Shown one piece after another: positions 8,804 through 16,360 of a DNA stretch of 40,043 nt. The stretch's first letter is position 1. Each line of letters begins with the position of its first letter. Made by a program: the position numbers and the translations under genes. The stretch covers positions 1-40,043 of the forward strand of contig DATBWU010000095.1 of assembly GCA_036514635.1 (NCBI GenBank). The letters are read 5' to 3'. The notes below the pieces were generated by a model. That model searched no databases. It was given only the letters and a program-made list of their open reading frames with translations, and was not told the DNA's origin. This DNA is from DASSFZ01 sp036514635. Lineage in GTDB: Bacteria; Chloroflexota; Anaerolineae; Fen-1058.

Positions 8804-8975
8804 GAGAGCGTTCGGCAATTGCCTCACGCCTATCGCCCGACGATGAATCGTCGGGCTAATCAAGAAAAGCCGGATCAATCCGGCTGAAGCGGCAAATTGC
8901 CTGCTTCAGCAGGCTTCGCTTTTTCAGCCCGGTGATGAATCACCGGGCATTGCCCACGAATTGCCGAATGCTCTC
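8804..8975. mobile_element. MITE-like element with 18-bp terminal inverted repeats and AGGTT target duplication
   Basis: Left end GAGAGCGTTCGGCAATTG (8804-8821) and right end 8958-8975 are inverted copies with 16 of 18 positions matching. The element is directly flanked by AGGTT on both sides (8799-8803 and 8976-8980), a 5-bp target duplication. It encodes no protein. Inside are four tandem hairpins: CGCCCGACGA/TCGTCGGGC, AGCCGGAT/ATCCGGCT, GCCTGC/GCAGGC and GCCCGGTGAT/ATCACCGGGC. The right duplication includes the first two bases of the glnA stop codon (minus strand, 8979-8981). A second copy starts at 39904. Confidence 0.8.
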
Positions 8976-8978
8976 AGG

Positions 8979-10319
8979 TTAGTAAATGGGCAGGAACTGT
9001 TCGAGTTCCCACTGGCTGACGTGGACGCGGTACTCGTCCCATTCCTGGCGCTTGGCCTCCAGGTAACGCTCGAAGAGATGATCGCCCAGTGTTTGCCGCA
9101 TCAGCTCATCACGCCTGAGCTCGTCCAGCGCCTCGCCCAGCGAGCCGGGCATGGAAGTCATCTGCTGGCGCGTCTCGGCGTCGAGGTGATAGAGGTCCTC
9201 TTCACTGGCCGGCGGGACAGGCCGATCGCGCTTAATGCCATCCAGGCCGGCCATCAGCATCGCGGCGAAGGCGAGATAAGGATTAGCCGAGGGATCGGGG
9301 CAGCGCAGCTCGATGCGGCTGGCCGCCTCCACGCGGCCCGGGCTGACCTTCGGCACGCGGATCAGCGCCGATCGGTTGACGCGCGCCCAGCTCAGGTACA
9401 CCGGTGCTTCGTAGCCGGGCACGAGCCGCTTGTAACTGTTGACCAGCGGGGCGATGAGCGCCGACATCCCGCGCGCGTGCTCCAATTGCCCGGCGATGAA
9501 CTTCTTGGCGAGGATGCTGAGGCCGTAGGGATCGGACGGGTCGGCGAAGACGTTCTTGCCGTTTTGCCACAGGCTTTGATGCGTGTGCATCCCGCTGCCG
9601 TTGATCCCGGCGATGGGCTTGGGCATGAAGGTGCAATGCAGGCCATTGCGTTGCGCGACCGCCTTCAACGTGATGCGCAGGGTGACGGCATTATCGGCCG
9701 TGCGCAGCGCGCGATCGTACTGGAAGTCGATTTCGTGTTGGCCGATAGCGACTTCGTGATGCAGAGCCTCGACCGTGATACCGAACGAATTCAGCGCGGT
9801 GACCATCTGGCGGCGAACGGAGTGCGCCAGGTCGGTGCTCACGTCGAAGTAACCGGCCTGATCGTGCGGGACTGGCGGAATCAGGCTGCCATCGGCGTGC
9901 GGCTTGAACAGGAAGAACTCCAGTTCAGGGCCGGTGTAGTAGTCGAAGCCCATTTCGGCGGCGGCGGCCAGCGCGCGCTTCAACACATTGCGCGGATCGC
10001 CTTCGAACGGCTCGCCGTTGGGCGTGTAGACGCTGCTGATCACGCGCGCGGTCGGCACATCGGTGTCCCAGGGGATGATGGCAAACGTGCTCAGGTCGGG
10101 GTGCAGCAGCATATCGCTCTCGGCGATGCGCGCGAACCCCTCGATCGACGAGCCATCGAACCACAGGCCATGCTTGAGCACACCCTCCCACTGATCGACG
10201 GGGATGCCGACCGTCTTGACGATGCCCATGATGTCGGTGAACTGCAGGTTGATGAACTTGATTCCGGCGGCGCGAATTTGCTCTTGCACCTGTTGAACGG
10301 CAGTCGGGTCGTGTTGCAT
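8979..10319 (-). CDS. glnA: Glutamine synthetase type I
   Basis: 446 aa, full length for GSI. It makes glutamine from glutamate, ammonia and ATP in the cytoplasm, the main ammonia-assimilation step. Visible motifs are FTDIMGIVKTV and DGSSIEGF (N-terminal beta-grasp), GPELEFFLF (metal-binding Glu), HHEVAIGQHEID, ATP-binding NGSGMHTHQS, KRLVPGYEAP (glutamate flap) and RIELRCPDPSANPYLAFAAML. Length and the absence of a clear adenylylation-Tyr segment favour the GSI-alpha group. The start is supported by AAGGAG 7 nt upstream. The 3' end abuts a MITE-like element: the stop codon lies in the target duplication, so an insertion has remodelled the terminator region. No GlnR/TnrA-like operator was recognised upstream. 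Confidence 0.95.
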   Translation of the reverse strand: MQHDPTAVQQVQEQIRAAGIKFINLQFTDIMGIVKTVGIPVDQWEGVLKHGLWFDGSSIEGFARIAESDMLLHPDLSTFAIIPWDTDVPTARVISSVYTPNGEPFEGDPRNVLKRALAAAAEMGFDYYTGPELEFFLFKPHADGSLIPPVPHDQAGYFDVSTDLAHSVRRQMVTALNSFGITVEALHHEVAIGQHEIDFQYDRALRTADNAVTLRITLKAVAQRNGLHCTFMPKPIAGINGSGMHTHQSLWQNGKNVFADPSDPYGLSILAKKFIAGQLEHARGMSALIAPLVNSYKRLVPGYEAPVYLSWARVNRSALIRVPKVSPGRVEAASRIELRCPDPSANPYLAFAAMLMAGLDGIKRDRPVPPASEEDLYHLDAETRQQMTSMPGSLGEALDELRRDELMRQTLGDHLFERYLEAKRQEWDEYRVHVSQWELEQFLPIY

Positions 10320-10403
10320 GAAAGTCTCCTTGTGTATTCAGCCGGGCCGCTTCAAGACGGCCGGCTGGAGTCTGACAAGAAACTGTTTGGAAAACCGAGT
10401 TTG

Positions 10404-10472
10404 CACCGCAGAGACGCTGAGGTCGCAGAGAAGTCTTTAGAAAAACTCGGCGTTCTCTGCGCCTCGGCGGTG
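10404..10472. repeat. Octamer hairpin with two inverted arms
   Basis: The left arm is CACCGCAGAGACGCTGAG followed by GTCGCAGAGAA; the right arm is TTCTCTGCGCCTCGGCGGTG. It lies between the proS remnant and glnA and can form a long imperfect stem on either strand. Confidence 0.65.
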
Positions 10473-10497
10473 AATCTCAACCCTGTTCAAACAATCC

Positions 10498-11109
10498 CTA
10501 ATAGGCCCTGGCGAAGATGGCGACCTCCGTCGCCGGCTTGCCAGTGTAAAAGCACTTGCCCTCGCCGCCGGGCTGATCCGTCGGGACGCAGCGGATGGTG
10601 GCTTTGGTCTCTTCCTTCACCTTGAGTTCGTCCTCGTCACTGCCGGCCCACCACGCGCGGACAAAGCCATCTTCGATCGCCGCCTTGAAGTCGCCGTAGT
10701 TGGTGACATCGCGGATGTTGGCGTCGCGGAAGGCCAGCGCGGCGCGATACATATCGGCCTGGATCGTATCGAGCATCTCACGGACGCGATCGAGTATCCC
10801 GGCCTGCGGCGCGGCCGACTTGCCCGTCTGGCTGCCGCGAAGCGCGTCGCGCCGCGCCAGGACGACCTGGCCCCTGATCCACATCCTTCGGCCCGACCTC
10901 GATGCGCAGCGGCACGCCGCGCATCTCCCAAGCGTTGAACTTGAAACCCGGCGAAAGGTCTTTTGGATGTTTTCCCACAGCGCGTATCCTCTCGGTCGAA
11001 TAACCATACAGCCGCGTACCGGCGCATAATCGGCCAGTTCTGCGCGTTGAACGATTTCGTTGTACCACTTCGAGAAATCTTCACCGCGGGGAGTCAGTTT
11101 GTCGACCAT
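10498..11109 (-). pseudogene. proS: Internally deleted, frameshifted remnant of prolyl-tRNA synthetase (eukaryote/archaea-type)
   Basis: The first ~50 codons match the start of ProRS (VDKLTPRGEDFSKWYNEIVQ, ADYAPVRGCMVIRPRGYALW, ENIQK). The next ProRS-like segment is the anticodon-binding part, read in another frame (LSPGFKFNAWEMRGV, PLRIEVGPKDVDQG). A further shift then gives the true C-terminus (QVVLARRD, DGFVRAWWAG, KEETKATIRC, GKPATEVAIFARAY). Roughly 300 codons holding the catalytic class II motifs are missing at ENIQK/DLSPGF. The second shift is explained by one extra G in a GGGG run near 10875. The 203-aa ORF spanning it is a chimera of frames. Complete ProRS of this type is about 480 aa, so this cannot aminoacylate; a working copy must lie elsewhere. 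Confidence 0.88.
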
Positions 11110-11139
11110 GAGAGGCTCCTGATGAAAAGTGCAGGTGGA

Positions 11140-11161
11140 GTAAAACGTGATTACGTTTTAC
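11140..11161 (-). terminator. Hairpin at the 3' end of the LOG-family gene
   Basis: GTAAAACGT and ACGTTTTAC form a 9-bp perfect inverted repeat with a 4-nt loop overlapping the LOG stop codon. There is no long T-run after it on the minus strand, so terminator function is tentative. Confidence 0.4.
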
Positions 11162-11703
11162 GTTTCACGCCTTAACAAAGGCACAACGTCCTCTACCGTC
11201 TCGGCGTATGCAATCAAGTCATGGTAGTGCAAGGCCACGTAACCGCTGCTTGAGAGATTCTTCAGCAGGTCGCGCCACAGCGTGCCGACGACGACGAACG
11301 GCTGGCGCGGCACTTCGCCCACCTGCATCAGGCTCCACGTCAGCGCAACTTCGCTCAGCGTGCCGATGCCACCCGGCAGGGCCACCCACACATCGGCGAA
11401 GGCGACCAGATGATGCAGCCGCTGGAACAACGAAGGGAACTTGATTTCCTCGTCCACGTAGGGATTGGTTCCCATGCGAATGCCATCAAACACCGAGGTC
11501 GTCACGCCGATGACGTGGCCGCCGCCTTCCTTCGCGCCGCGACTGGTCGCTTCCATCGTGCCAAAATATCCGCCCGTGGCGACGACGTAACCGGCGTGCG
11601 CCAGCAGGCAACCTAACCGGCGTGCCTGTGCGTAGCTCGACTCGCCCTCCCTGGGCGAATTGCTGCCGAACACACTGGCGATCAGACCTTTGGGATGGGG
11701 CAT
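11158..11703 (-). CDS. LOG-family protein (Rossmann-fold nucleotide-binding, possible phosphoribohydrolase)
   Basis: 181 aa from ATG 11703 (MPHPKGLIASVFGSNSPREG). The reading frame is open 46 codons further upstream, but that part is encoded by the cloverleaf repeat at 11745-11870 and is shared with an unrelated ORF at 36617, so it is excluded. Motifs: ASVFGSNSP (nucleotide binding), GYVVATGGYFGTMEA and LPGGIGTLSEVALTW, the LOG signature PGGxGTxxE. LOG proteins release nucleobases from nucleoside 5'-monophosphates; many bacterial members are uncharacterised. Its neighbours (proS remnant, ParB-like gene) give no functional hint. Confidence 0.85.
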   Translation of the reverse strand: MPHPKGLIASVFGSNSPREGESSYAQARRLGCLLAHAGYVVATGGYFGTMEATSRGAKEGGGHVIGVTTSVFDGIRMGTNPYVDEEIKFPSLFQRLHHLVAFADVWVALPGGIGTLSEVALTWSLMQVGEVPRQPFVVVGTLWRDLLKNLSSSGYVALHYHDLIAYAETVEDVVPLLRRET

Positions 11704-11744
11704 CTTTCTTCGCGCCTCGTAGACTGTCTTGAAGTTGCTCCGGG

Positions 11745-11870
11745 AGTCGCCGCTCCGGGCTGAAAGCGTGGAAATCGGCTGAAGCCGATTAGCCGGTAGC
11801 CCGGTTGACCGGGCTTCCACGCTTTCAGCCGGACGGTTCACCGTTCGGCGTTCCCGGTCAGGGCGCAGCG
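11745..11870. repeat. Cloverleaf-like interspersed repeat, copy 1
   Basis: The outer stem GGCTGAAAGCGTGGAA (11758-11773) pairs perfectly with 11815-11830. Inside are two hairpins, ATCGGCT-GA-AGCCGAT and AGCCCGGT-TG-ACCGGGCT. Flanking parts GGACGGTTCACCGTTCGGCG and CCGGTCAGG are also shared with the inverted copy at 36590-36722. Together with the sequence up to 11963 it fills the gap upstream of the LOG gene. Confidence 0.75.
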
Positions 11871-11963
11871 CATGACTTTGGGAAAGCCCTGGCGCAAAAC
11901 TGACCGTGCTTGCCAGGTACGAAAGTGCCGGCCACCTTATTCACTGGTTTTCAAAACAGCCTG

Positions 11964-12896
11964 TTACGACGGAACGGAGTCATCCTCGGCCCCGGGTTGT
12001 TCTTCCTGAGTCTGCGAAGCGATGCGAGCCTCTTGCCGCAGCCGGATTTTCTTCGGGTGGTTGGCAAAGTCCTCGACCGCATCTTCGGCATCGGCCTCTT
12101 CATGTTGTGCACTCTGCAAGTAATACAAGTGATCAACTATCCACAGGTACAGGTCTGCCTCGGTGCGATCCGGGAAATCACGCAGGACATCATAGTCGCG
12201 GATCGCCTGGACGATCGGCACATATACCGTATCGTACCAGTGCGCCACGGCTTCCTCTTCGCTGACGTCGCGCTGCAAGTCAAGCCCCATGAAGTAACGG
12301 TGCGTCGCAATGTGCTCGAGGAGCTGCCGGTAACCGCCGGCGATCGTCAGGCGCACTCGCTGATCGGGCCGGATTTCGTCGAGCCGCGTGCGTTCCAGAA
12401 ACTCGCGGTACTCGTGCAGCACTTTCAGATCTTCAGCCTGCAGGTCGGCGCCGACGGGTACGCGCGAGTACGCTTCCTGCACCTCGGCGTCGACGAACTC
12501 GACGCCTTGCTCGCGCGCGACCGATACGCGATGATGACCATCCAGCACGAAGTAAGCGTCGCCCACTTTGTACAACTTCACCGGCGGCAGATCGACATCC
12601 TTGTAGAAAGCGTGGGCGATACTCTTCCACCGATCGGCGGTGATGTTCTGCTTGGGCAGGAACTCGCGGTCGAAATCGCGGTAGCGATCGACGCTGCCGA
12701 TGATCTTCGACACCGGGACGGGCCGCGTGCCGCGATAGATCGGTCCGCCCAGATTGAGCGATCGCTTGACCTCTTCAAACGACAACAGGCGGTTTTTGCG
12801 GCCCGACAGGCGCGCCAGGATATCGCGAAACAAAGCACGCCGGCGGGCGCGATGATAATCCGCATCGGCGCGGAACATCTCATCCGGCATCGTCAT
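11964..12896 (-). CDS. ParB-like nuclease-fold protein
   Basis: 310 aa. The N-terminal third is ParB/Srx-like: PVPVSKIIGSVDRYRDFDREFLPK, then VKLYKVGDAYFVLDGHHRVSVAREQG, where the GHHR box is the phosphate/nucleotide-binding motif. The rest is helical (LRLTIAGGYRQLLEHIATHRYFMG and WYDTVYVPIVQAIRD) and resembles the extra region of ParB-like/DUF4032-type proteins in GC-rich bacteria. The C-terminus is acidic and likely disordered. It is not a chromosomal ParB: no HTH domain and no parA neighbour. The start overlaps the upstream metallophosphoesterase by 17 bp, so the two are co-transcribed. A second ATG at 12890 is an alternative start. Function unknown; an NTP-dependent regulator or enzyme is possible. 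Confidence 0.7.
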   Translation of the reverse strand: MTMPDEMFRADADYHRARRRALFRDILARLSGRKNRLLSFEEVKRSLNLGGPIYRGTRPVPVSKIIGSVDRYRDFDREFLPKQNITADRWKSIAHAFYKDVDLPPVKLYKVGDAYFVLDGHHRVSVAREQGVEFVDAEVQEAYSRVPVGADLQAEDLKVLHEYREFLERTRLDEIRPDQRVRLTIAGGYRQLLEHIATHRYFMGLDLQRDVSEEEAVAHWYDTVYVPIVQAIRDYDVLRDFPDRTEADLYLWIVDHLYYLQSAQHEEADAEDAVEDFANHPKKIRLRQEARIASQTQEEQPGAEDDSVPS

Positions 12897-13521
12897 GCCC
12901 CCACTCGATCACGCGGTATGGAAACACGTTCAAGACCATCGTCGATGCCACCCGCACACCCGGCTTCCGCCCACGATAGACGTGCTGATGACCGTGCAGC
13001 AGATAGCGCGGCTTGAGATAGCGAATCAAGGCATTCAGCGCGCGGAATCCGATGTGCGCCGGATCCGGGCCATCGCCCACGCCGAACGGCGGCGAGTGCG
13101 CCACCAGGATGTCGAGCCATCGGCCATAGCGCATGCGCGTCGGGATCAGATGCACAGCCAATCGTAATGCGCGTAAGTTCATTTGCGACTGCGTGAATTG
13201 ATAGGGACTCTCGTAGTTGTAGCGGATCGATCCATCCAGCCCGGCGATGATCAGCCCCTTCGCCATCACGACTCGACCGCCGATCGGATCGCAGCCGGCG
13301 GCAGTGATGCGGCGCATGCCGTCAGCCGTCAACTCAATCGACTTATCGTGATTGCCGTTCACGTAGTACAACGGGCGATCGAGCGCCGACACCAGGAATT
13401 CCAGATAGAAGTAAGGCAGATCGCCACAACCTAAGATCAGATCCACGTCGCCGAAGCGATCTTTGACATTGGCCGTGTACAGGCTGTCTACCACTTGATC
13501 GCTCACGGCGAGGATTTTCAT
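12880..13521 (-). CDS. Calcineurin-like metallophosphoesterase
   Basis: 213 aa from ATG 13521 (MKILAVSDQVVD). GGGAG about 9 nt upstream supports this start over the upstream in-frame ATG at 13548. The five metal-binding blocks are in order: SDQVVD, GCGDLP, NGNHDKS, VAHSPP and HGHQHV. The phosphatase/phosphodiesterase fold is therefore intact and probably binds two metals. The substrate is unknown; related proteins include YfcE-like and nucleotide phosphodiesterases. It overlaps the ParB-like gene, suggesting linked expression. Confidence 0.85.
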   Translation of the reverse strand: MKILAVSDQVVDSLYTANVKDRFGDVDLILGCGDLPYFYLEFLVSALDRPLYYVNGNHDKSIELTADGMRRITAAGCDPIGGRVVMAKGLIIAGLDGSIRYNYESPYQFTQSQMNLRALRLAVHLIPTRMRYGRWLDILVAHSPPFGVGDGPDPAHIGFRALNALIRYLKPRYLLHGHQHVYRGRKPGVRVASTMVLNVFPYRVIEWGHDDAG

Positions 13522-13554
13522 CCGATCACTCCCGCGATCGGTTCCCAACGTGGC

Positions 13555-13660
13555 TTAGAGCCTATCCGAAAACCATCCCGAGGGCGAGGCAGGCTGACCC
13601 CACTCCGCTTGCCCAGGTTCGCCGCCGTGCGGCGGTGAACCTTATCCGGCGTGTGCCACG
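13555..13660. repeat. TTA-flanked repeat fragment, GAGCCTATCCGAAAA family
   Basis: TTA then GAGCCTATCCGAAAACC begins at 13558, matching (with small gaps) the right end of the element at 14494-14765. The inside shares CGAGGCAGGCTGACCCCAC and a CGCCGCCGTGCGGCGGTG-like hairpin with 14664-14710. A matching right end was not found, so this is a partial copy between the metallophosphoesterase and mazG-like genes. Confidence 0.5.
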
Positions 13661-13668
13661 GCGCGCGC

Positions 13669-13977
13669 TCATTCCCAGCTACGACCATAGTTCACCTTCA
13701 GCTTGTCGAGCGCCGCTCGCTCCAGATCGATGCCGCTGATCGCGGCGAGCTCGAGCAAATACAGGAACACATCGGCCAGTTCGCTGCTCAACTCTTGGGT
13801 GTCGACATCGGCCTCACCCCACTGAAAATGCTCCAGCACTTCGGCCGCCTCAATCGCCAGCGAGACGGCGATGTTGCGCGACGTTTGGGGGCGCGGCGAA
13901 TTCGCTTCGAGCCAGCCTTTGCTGGAGACGAAGCGGGTCATTTCCTCCGAGAGCTGTTTGATGTCCACCGTTCGCAT
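13669..13977 (-). CDS. MazG-like nucleotide pyrophosphohydrolase
   Basis: 102 aa from ATG 13977 (MRTVDIKQLSEEMTRF). The all-alpha NTP-PPase signature is intact: SLAIEAAEVLEHFQW (ExxE) and SSELADVFLYLLELA (ExxD). The size fits single-domain MazG-like/dCTPase-type housekeeping enzymes that hydrolyse non-canonical NTPs to NMP and pyrophosphate, most likely as a tetramer or dimer in the cytoplasm. The frame is open upstream to 14091 but crosses a strong terminator hairpin (13984-14021), so the longer start is unlikely. There is no strong ribosome-binding site before the chosen ATG. Confidence 0.8.
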   Translation of the reverse strand: MRTVDIKQLSEEMTRFVSSKGWLEANSPRPQTSRNIAVSLAIEAAEVLEHFQWGEADVDTQELSSELADVFLYLLELAAISGIDLERAALDKLKVNYGRSWE

Positions 13978-13983
13978 CCCAAC

Positions 13984-14021
13984 AAAAAACCGGCCCCTCG
14001 TGTGGGTCTGGAGAGGGCCGG
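13984..14021 (-). terminator. Intrinsic terminator directly upstream of the mazG-like gene
   Basis: On the minus strand CCGGCCC and GGGCCGG (plus a further wobble pair) form a stem with a 12-15 nt loop, followed by TTTTTT. Confidence 0.8.
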
Positions 14022-14147
14022 CTCGATCAAAGACTATCCCTGCAAGCGCCAGCAAGCCTATCCAGACCGATCGCCTGGCGAGTTTGGGCACGGGTGCGCG
14101 GGCGCCAACAAATGCAGGTGCATAGATTGTCTCAGCGGTCGAATCTG
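13984..14147 (-). ncRNA. Candidate small RNA (or transcription-attenuating leader of the mazG-like gene)
   Basis: A consensus promoter (14154-14182) and an intrinsic terminator (13984-14021) bracket about 160 nt on the minus strand with no supported ORF. The RNA can form a rod: CTC-GAT with ATC-GAG, AGAC with GTCT, CTAT with ATAG, CCTGCA with TGCAGG, CGCCAG with CTGGCG. The terminator ends only 6 nt before the mazG-like start, so it could be a leader attenuator instead. No known RNA family was recognised; a 6S-like RNA is one idea to test. The transcription start is estimated from the -10 box. Confidence 0.4.
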
Positions 14148-14153
14148 AGGCGG

Positions 14154-14182
14154 ATTATAAGTGTGATCGAAAAGTGTGTCAA
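14154..14182 (-). promoter_or_regulatory. Consensus sigma-70-type promoter (TTGACA-17-TATAAT)
   Basis: On the minus strand TTGACA (14182-14177) and TATAAT (14159-14154) are separated by exactly 17 bp. It is a perfect match to the vegetative promoter consensus, strong for such GC-rich DNA, and drives the candidate RNA/mazG-like leader. Confidence 0.8.
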
Positions 14183-14205
14183 TCGGTCAAGTCTGTGCCA
14201 GAAAG

Positions 14206-14243
14206 CAAAAGCCCCGTCTGGGGGGAAGACGGGGCTTTTAATG
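14206..14243. terminator. Bidirectional intrinsic terminator
   Basis: AAAAGCCCCGTCT pairs with AGACGGGGCTTTT around a CCCCCC/GGGGGG loop, with T-runs on both strands. It lies just upstream of the 14154-14182 promoter and would end any minus-strand transcript coming from 14400-14250, where further hairpins (ATCCGGCT/AGCCGGAT, CCGCC/GGCGG, GTGAG/CTCAC) are packed. Confidence 0.75.
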
Positions 14244-14446
14244 ACCAGTGAGGCCCACGGGGGAGGAAGGTCTCACTAGTACCGCCCAAGATGCTCAAAT
14301 AGGTTAGGTAGCGAGGCGGCATCGCCATCCGGCTAGACGCGAGTTTGGACTCTGGGGAGCCGGATTTGCTCTGATTATCCCCGACCACAGTAATATGCCC
14401 ATAACAACCGGCAAACTGTGCATAACAAACGCATAACAACAGTGCC

Positions 14447-14482
14447 CAAAAGAAAACCGGGTTTCTATGTAGAAACCCGGTT
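14447..14482 (-). terminator. Intrinsic terminator of metK
   Basis: AACCGGGTTTCTA (14455-14467) and TAGAAACCCGGTT (14470-14482) are perfect complements; on the minus strand TTTTCTTTT follows. It is separated from the metK stop by the element at 14494-14765. Confidence 0.75.
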
Positions 14483-14493
14483 CCTGGTTCTTA

Positions 14494-14765
14494 GGGCCTA
14501 TCCTTCGGAGCGTGGACTTTATACTGCGCGCGATCACAAGTTGCGCCTTTTGCTGCTCAAAGCCCGCGTCCACGCGGGCGTCTATCCGGATCGACCGCGA
14601 GGACGCGGTCGATGAGCAAAACCGCAGATTGTTCCCGCGTCGAGTATAGTCCGCTTCAGACGAGGCAGGCTGACCCCACCGCTTGCCCATGTCTGCCGCT
14701 GTGCGGCAGTGGGCCGCTAGGCGCGCTACGTGGGCAAGTGAAACCTGCAAGTTTTCGGATGGTTC
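14494..14765. mobile_element. MITE-like element with TTA target duplication at the metK stop codon
   Basis: TTA flanks both ends (14491-14493 and 14766-14768); the right TTA is the metK stop codon on the minus strand. Ends GGGCCTATCC and, inverted, GAACCATCCGAAAAC are imperfect inverted repeats resembling the fragment at 13558. Inside are hairpins GCCCGCGT/ACGCGGGC (14562-14579) and ATCGACCGCG/CGCGGTCGAT (14590-14613), and a CGAGGCAGGCTGACCCCAC block. It encodes no protein. With the terminators and candidate RNA it fills the 788-bp gap 13978-14765. Confidence 0.55.
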
Positions 14766-16001
<1,236 letters not shown>

Positions 16002-16040
16002 CTGGTATCTCCCAAAGTAGATTTCTCGGACCTGCGGCTC

Positions 16041-16076
16041 AATAAAACTGCCCCTTCGCAGAAGCAGAAGAGGCAG
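16041..16076 (-). terminator. Expression-platform terminator of the SAM-I riboswitch
   Basis: On the minus strand CTGCC-t-CTTC pairs with GAAG-g-GGCAG, followed by TTTTATT. It sits about 20 nt after the aptamer and 40 nt before the metK start, the expected place for SAM-induced termination. Confidence 0.8.
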
Positions 16077-16095
16077 AGGATCACATACGCTTGAT

Positions 16096-16285
16096 CTCTC
16101 ATCTTCCAGAACTCTCTTCTGCCGGACTTGGCACCATAGTCGTGTAGTCGTGTAGTCGTGTAGTCGATTAGCCGTGCAGTCATGCAGTGCGCTGACCACA
16201 CGACTCCCGGACTACGCAACTACCAGACTCACGTCTGGTTGCCGAGGCTTCACAGGGCCGGTCCCTCCGCCTCTCTGGATAAGAG
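16096..16285 (-). ncRNA. SAM-I (S-box) riboswitch with expanded P3 helix, controlling metK
   Basis: The minus strand shows all core blocks. P1 is CTCTTATC pairing with GATGAGAG (16285-16278 with 16103-16096). The 5' core is AGAGAGGCGGAGGGAC then CGGCCCTGTGAAGCCTCGG and CAACC: P2 GAGGC/GCCTC and an inner GGG/CCC stem. The 3' core is GGTGCCAAGTCC (J3/4, canonical GGTGCTAAxTCC) and P4 CAGAA/TTCTG then GGAAGATGAGAG. SAM binding favours the downstream terminator, repressing metK. The aptamer is about 190 nt rather than the usual 100-120 because P3, between CAACC and GGTGC, is roughly 100 nt of octamer repeat. Confidence 0.9.
16137..16226. repeat. Inverted octamer array forming the riboswitch P3 arm
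   Basis: Read on the plus strand from 16137 the sequence is AGTCGTGT units (three exact), then AGTCGATT, AGCCGTGC and AGTCATGC. The other arm, read on the minus strand, is AGTCTGGT, AGTTGCGT, AGTCCGGG and AGTCGTGT. The arms are mutually complementary with mismatches, giving a hairpin of about 40-45 bp. Confidence 0.8.
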
Positions 16286-16360
16286 CATCGCAAGTCTTCG
16301 ATTGTTGCCGGCGAGTTTACCATGCCGATAGGCATTTGTCAACGACCAATTGCCCTTGAC

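Noticed and set aside
8804..8975. Dedicated riboswitch or structured RNA at the glnA 3' end
   Set aside because: A second dispersed copy, terminal inverted repeats and a flanking duplication indicate a mobile element instead.
8961..10625. 554-aa plus-strand ORF opposite glnA
   Set aside because: It is antisense to the full, well-conserved glutamine synthetase and has no family features; long shadow ORFs are expected at this GC content.
11964..12896. Chromosome-partitioning ParB
   Set aside because: Only the ParB/Srx-like nucleotide-binding part is present; no HTH domain, no parA, no parS-like sites.
13978..14091. 38-residue hydrophobic N-terminal extension of the mazG-like protein
   Set aside because: It runs through a strong intrinsic terminator, and MazG-like enzymes start close to MRTVDIKQL.
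16002..16199. N-terminal extension of metK (66 codons, MVSALHDC...)
   Set aside because: It translates the riboswitch, its octamer arm and the terminator; MetK proper starts at MSSTFMKSPQ with a good ribosome-binding site.
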